Assembly (NCBI GenBank): GCA_030386875.1
Contig: CM059570.1
Coordinates: 31,363,422 to 31,427,421 of the forward strand
DNA length: 64,000 bases
Origin: Morinoia aosen
Taxonomy: Eukaryota > Arthropoda > Malacostraca > Amphipoda > Talitridae
Reading direction: 5' to 3'
The notes under the pieces were generated by a model. The model had not been told where the DNA came from. It searched no databases and saw nothing but the letters and a program-made list of their open reading frames with translations. How positions within the stretch are numbered: the first letter of the stretch is position 1; every line of letters begins with the position of its first letter. This document shows positions 63,162 to 64,000 of the stretch, piece by piece. The position numbers were made by a program, and so were the translations under genes.

Positions 63162-64000
63162 TATTTGGTGGCCCGTGTATGAGGATGCCACATTAAAGAT
63201 ATCCACATTGCCACATTGCCCATTGAAGAAGAAAGATATCAAGAATTGATCGTCGGTTCTGCTGATCCGTGATTTTAAATGTGAGGAGTGTCACCCTGTT
63301 TGGAGTAACGTCGCATAGTTATCACATTACTTCAGAGCATCGAGAAAAGGAAGAAAGACGTCAGCGCAGAAAATCGAAGTTCTTTCCAAGAAACTCTTCG
63401 AGAAAGAAACTCTTCGAGAAAGAAACACTTCGAGGGAGAAAAAAATCGAAAATTTACACGCTACGCAGTCTTCACCAGTCTGGATCATCGCTACTCAAAG
63501 GAGAAGATGAAGTGAGGGGTCCAGACCAACAACCTGGTCTGTCGACGAGATCTACGCATTTACGCACCGTCATCTGCAACGAGAAGATCTACGAGAGCTA
63601 CGCATCGCCAAAATATTAAGTTAAGTGTACGCCGATAATGTTGCTTGCAAATTAAATAAGCATGCGCTCAAATTAATGATTATACATCATCATTATAAAA
63701 TTAATGAGTAGGAAGTTGAGCAGCGAGCAGTAAGCAGTAAGCATTGCAAGTGCTGATTCCTGGGAGTGGAAGTTGAGCGGCGAGCAGCATAGGCATTGCA
63801 AGCGCAGATTCCTGGTAGGTGGGAGAGAGCGTGTACGCGGAAGCGGTAGTCCATTGTTCTCTAGAACAATTGAAGGAAGTTGTAGCTATTGTTCTCGGGC
63901 CCATTGTTCTCTGGCACATAAGAGTAAGCTGGAGCGGCCTGTCTCTGTTCAGTTTGCTGCCGACCTTCACGAGCTTTGACTTTGTGGTGCTGGAATAGCC
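62831..64000 (+). mobile_element. 5' end of a second Gypsy element of the intron-10 family (runs off window)
   Basis: LTR 62831-63161 (331 bp), starting TGTGCGCC and ending GGAACA, then the same primer-site text TTTGGTGGCCCGTGTATG and the same leader as the intron-10 element. Its LTR is longer and clearly diverged, so it is a different, older insertion or sub-family. Only the LTR and leader are in the window. Confidence 0.85.

Overview
The window is a stretch of animal nuclear DNA, most likely from an arthropod: it has spliceosomal introns, Ty3/Gypsy and I-clade retrotransposons, and hAT-like, TTAA-flanked and foldback DNA elements. The species cannot be named from the sequence alone. One host gene fills most of it: SNRNP200 (Brr2), the U5 snRNP helicase that unwinds U4/U6 during spliceosome activation. 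I place 22 coding exons on the + strand from 5536 to 51578. Phases match at all 21 junctions, and the joined frame is 2158 codons plus stop, close to the 2136 residues of the human protein. The first 20 exons are small and GC-richer, set in AT-rich introns. Exon 21 is a single 3457-base exon carrying the end of the first helicase cassette and most of the second.

Layout. 1-5535 is non-coding and holds a short tandem repeat, two neighbouring foldback elements, a decayed third foldback, a TTAA-flanked inverted-repeat element and a copy of a dispersed repeat. 5536-51578 is SNRNP200. Its introns carry two Ty3/Gypsy-type elements with identical LTR pairs: intron 10, minus strand, 19902-28774; and intron 19, plus strand, 38830-45591, with an OTU-like domain between RNase H and integrase. 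They also carry two hAT-like elements, three copies of a 228-bp TTAA family, a possible PIF/Harbinger remnant with a MADF-like frame, and five copies of an unclassified roughly 300-bp repeat. 51579-53043 is intergenic. 53044-60713 is an I-clade (RNase H-bearing) LINE with two reading frames, followed at once by a second copy of its first 461 bases. 61185-62339 is a terminal-inverted-repeat element. 62831-64000 is the start of another Gypsy element related to the intron-10 one, cut by the window end.

The most unusual signal is in the introns. At least 13 of 21 hold tandem arrays, and in several the repeat unit is the gene's own splice junction, a few exon bases plus the donor or acceptor. Clear cases are the donors of exons 5, 6 and 7 and the acceptors of exons 7, 16 and 21. 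This puts decoy splice sites beside the real ones in a gene that itself encodes a spliceosome helicase. One decoy, upstream of exon 21, could form a 72-base in-frame cassette exon.

All coordinates were read by eye. Exon boundaries are firm because phase and protein similarity agree; mobile-element edges are firm where target duplications are given and approximate elsewhere.
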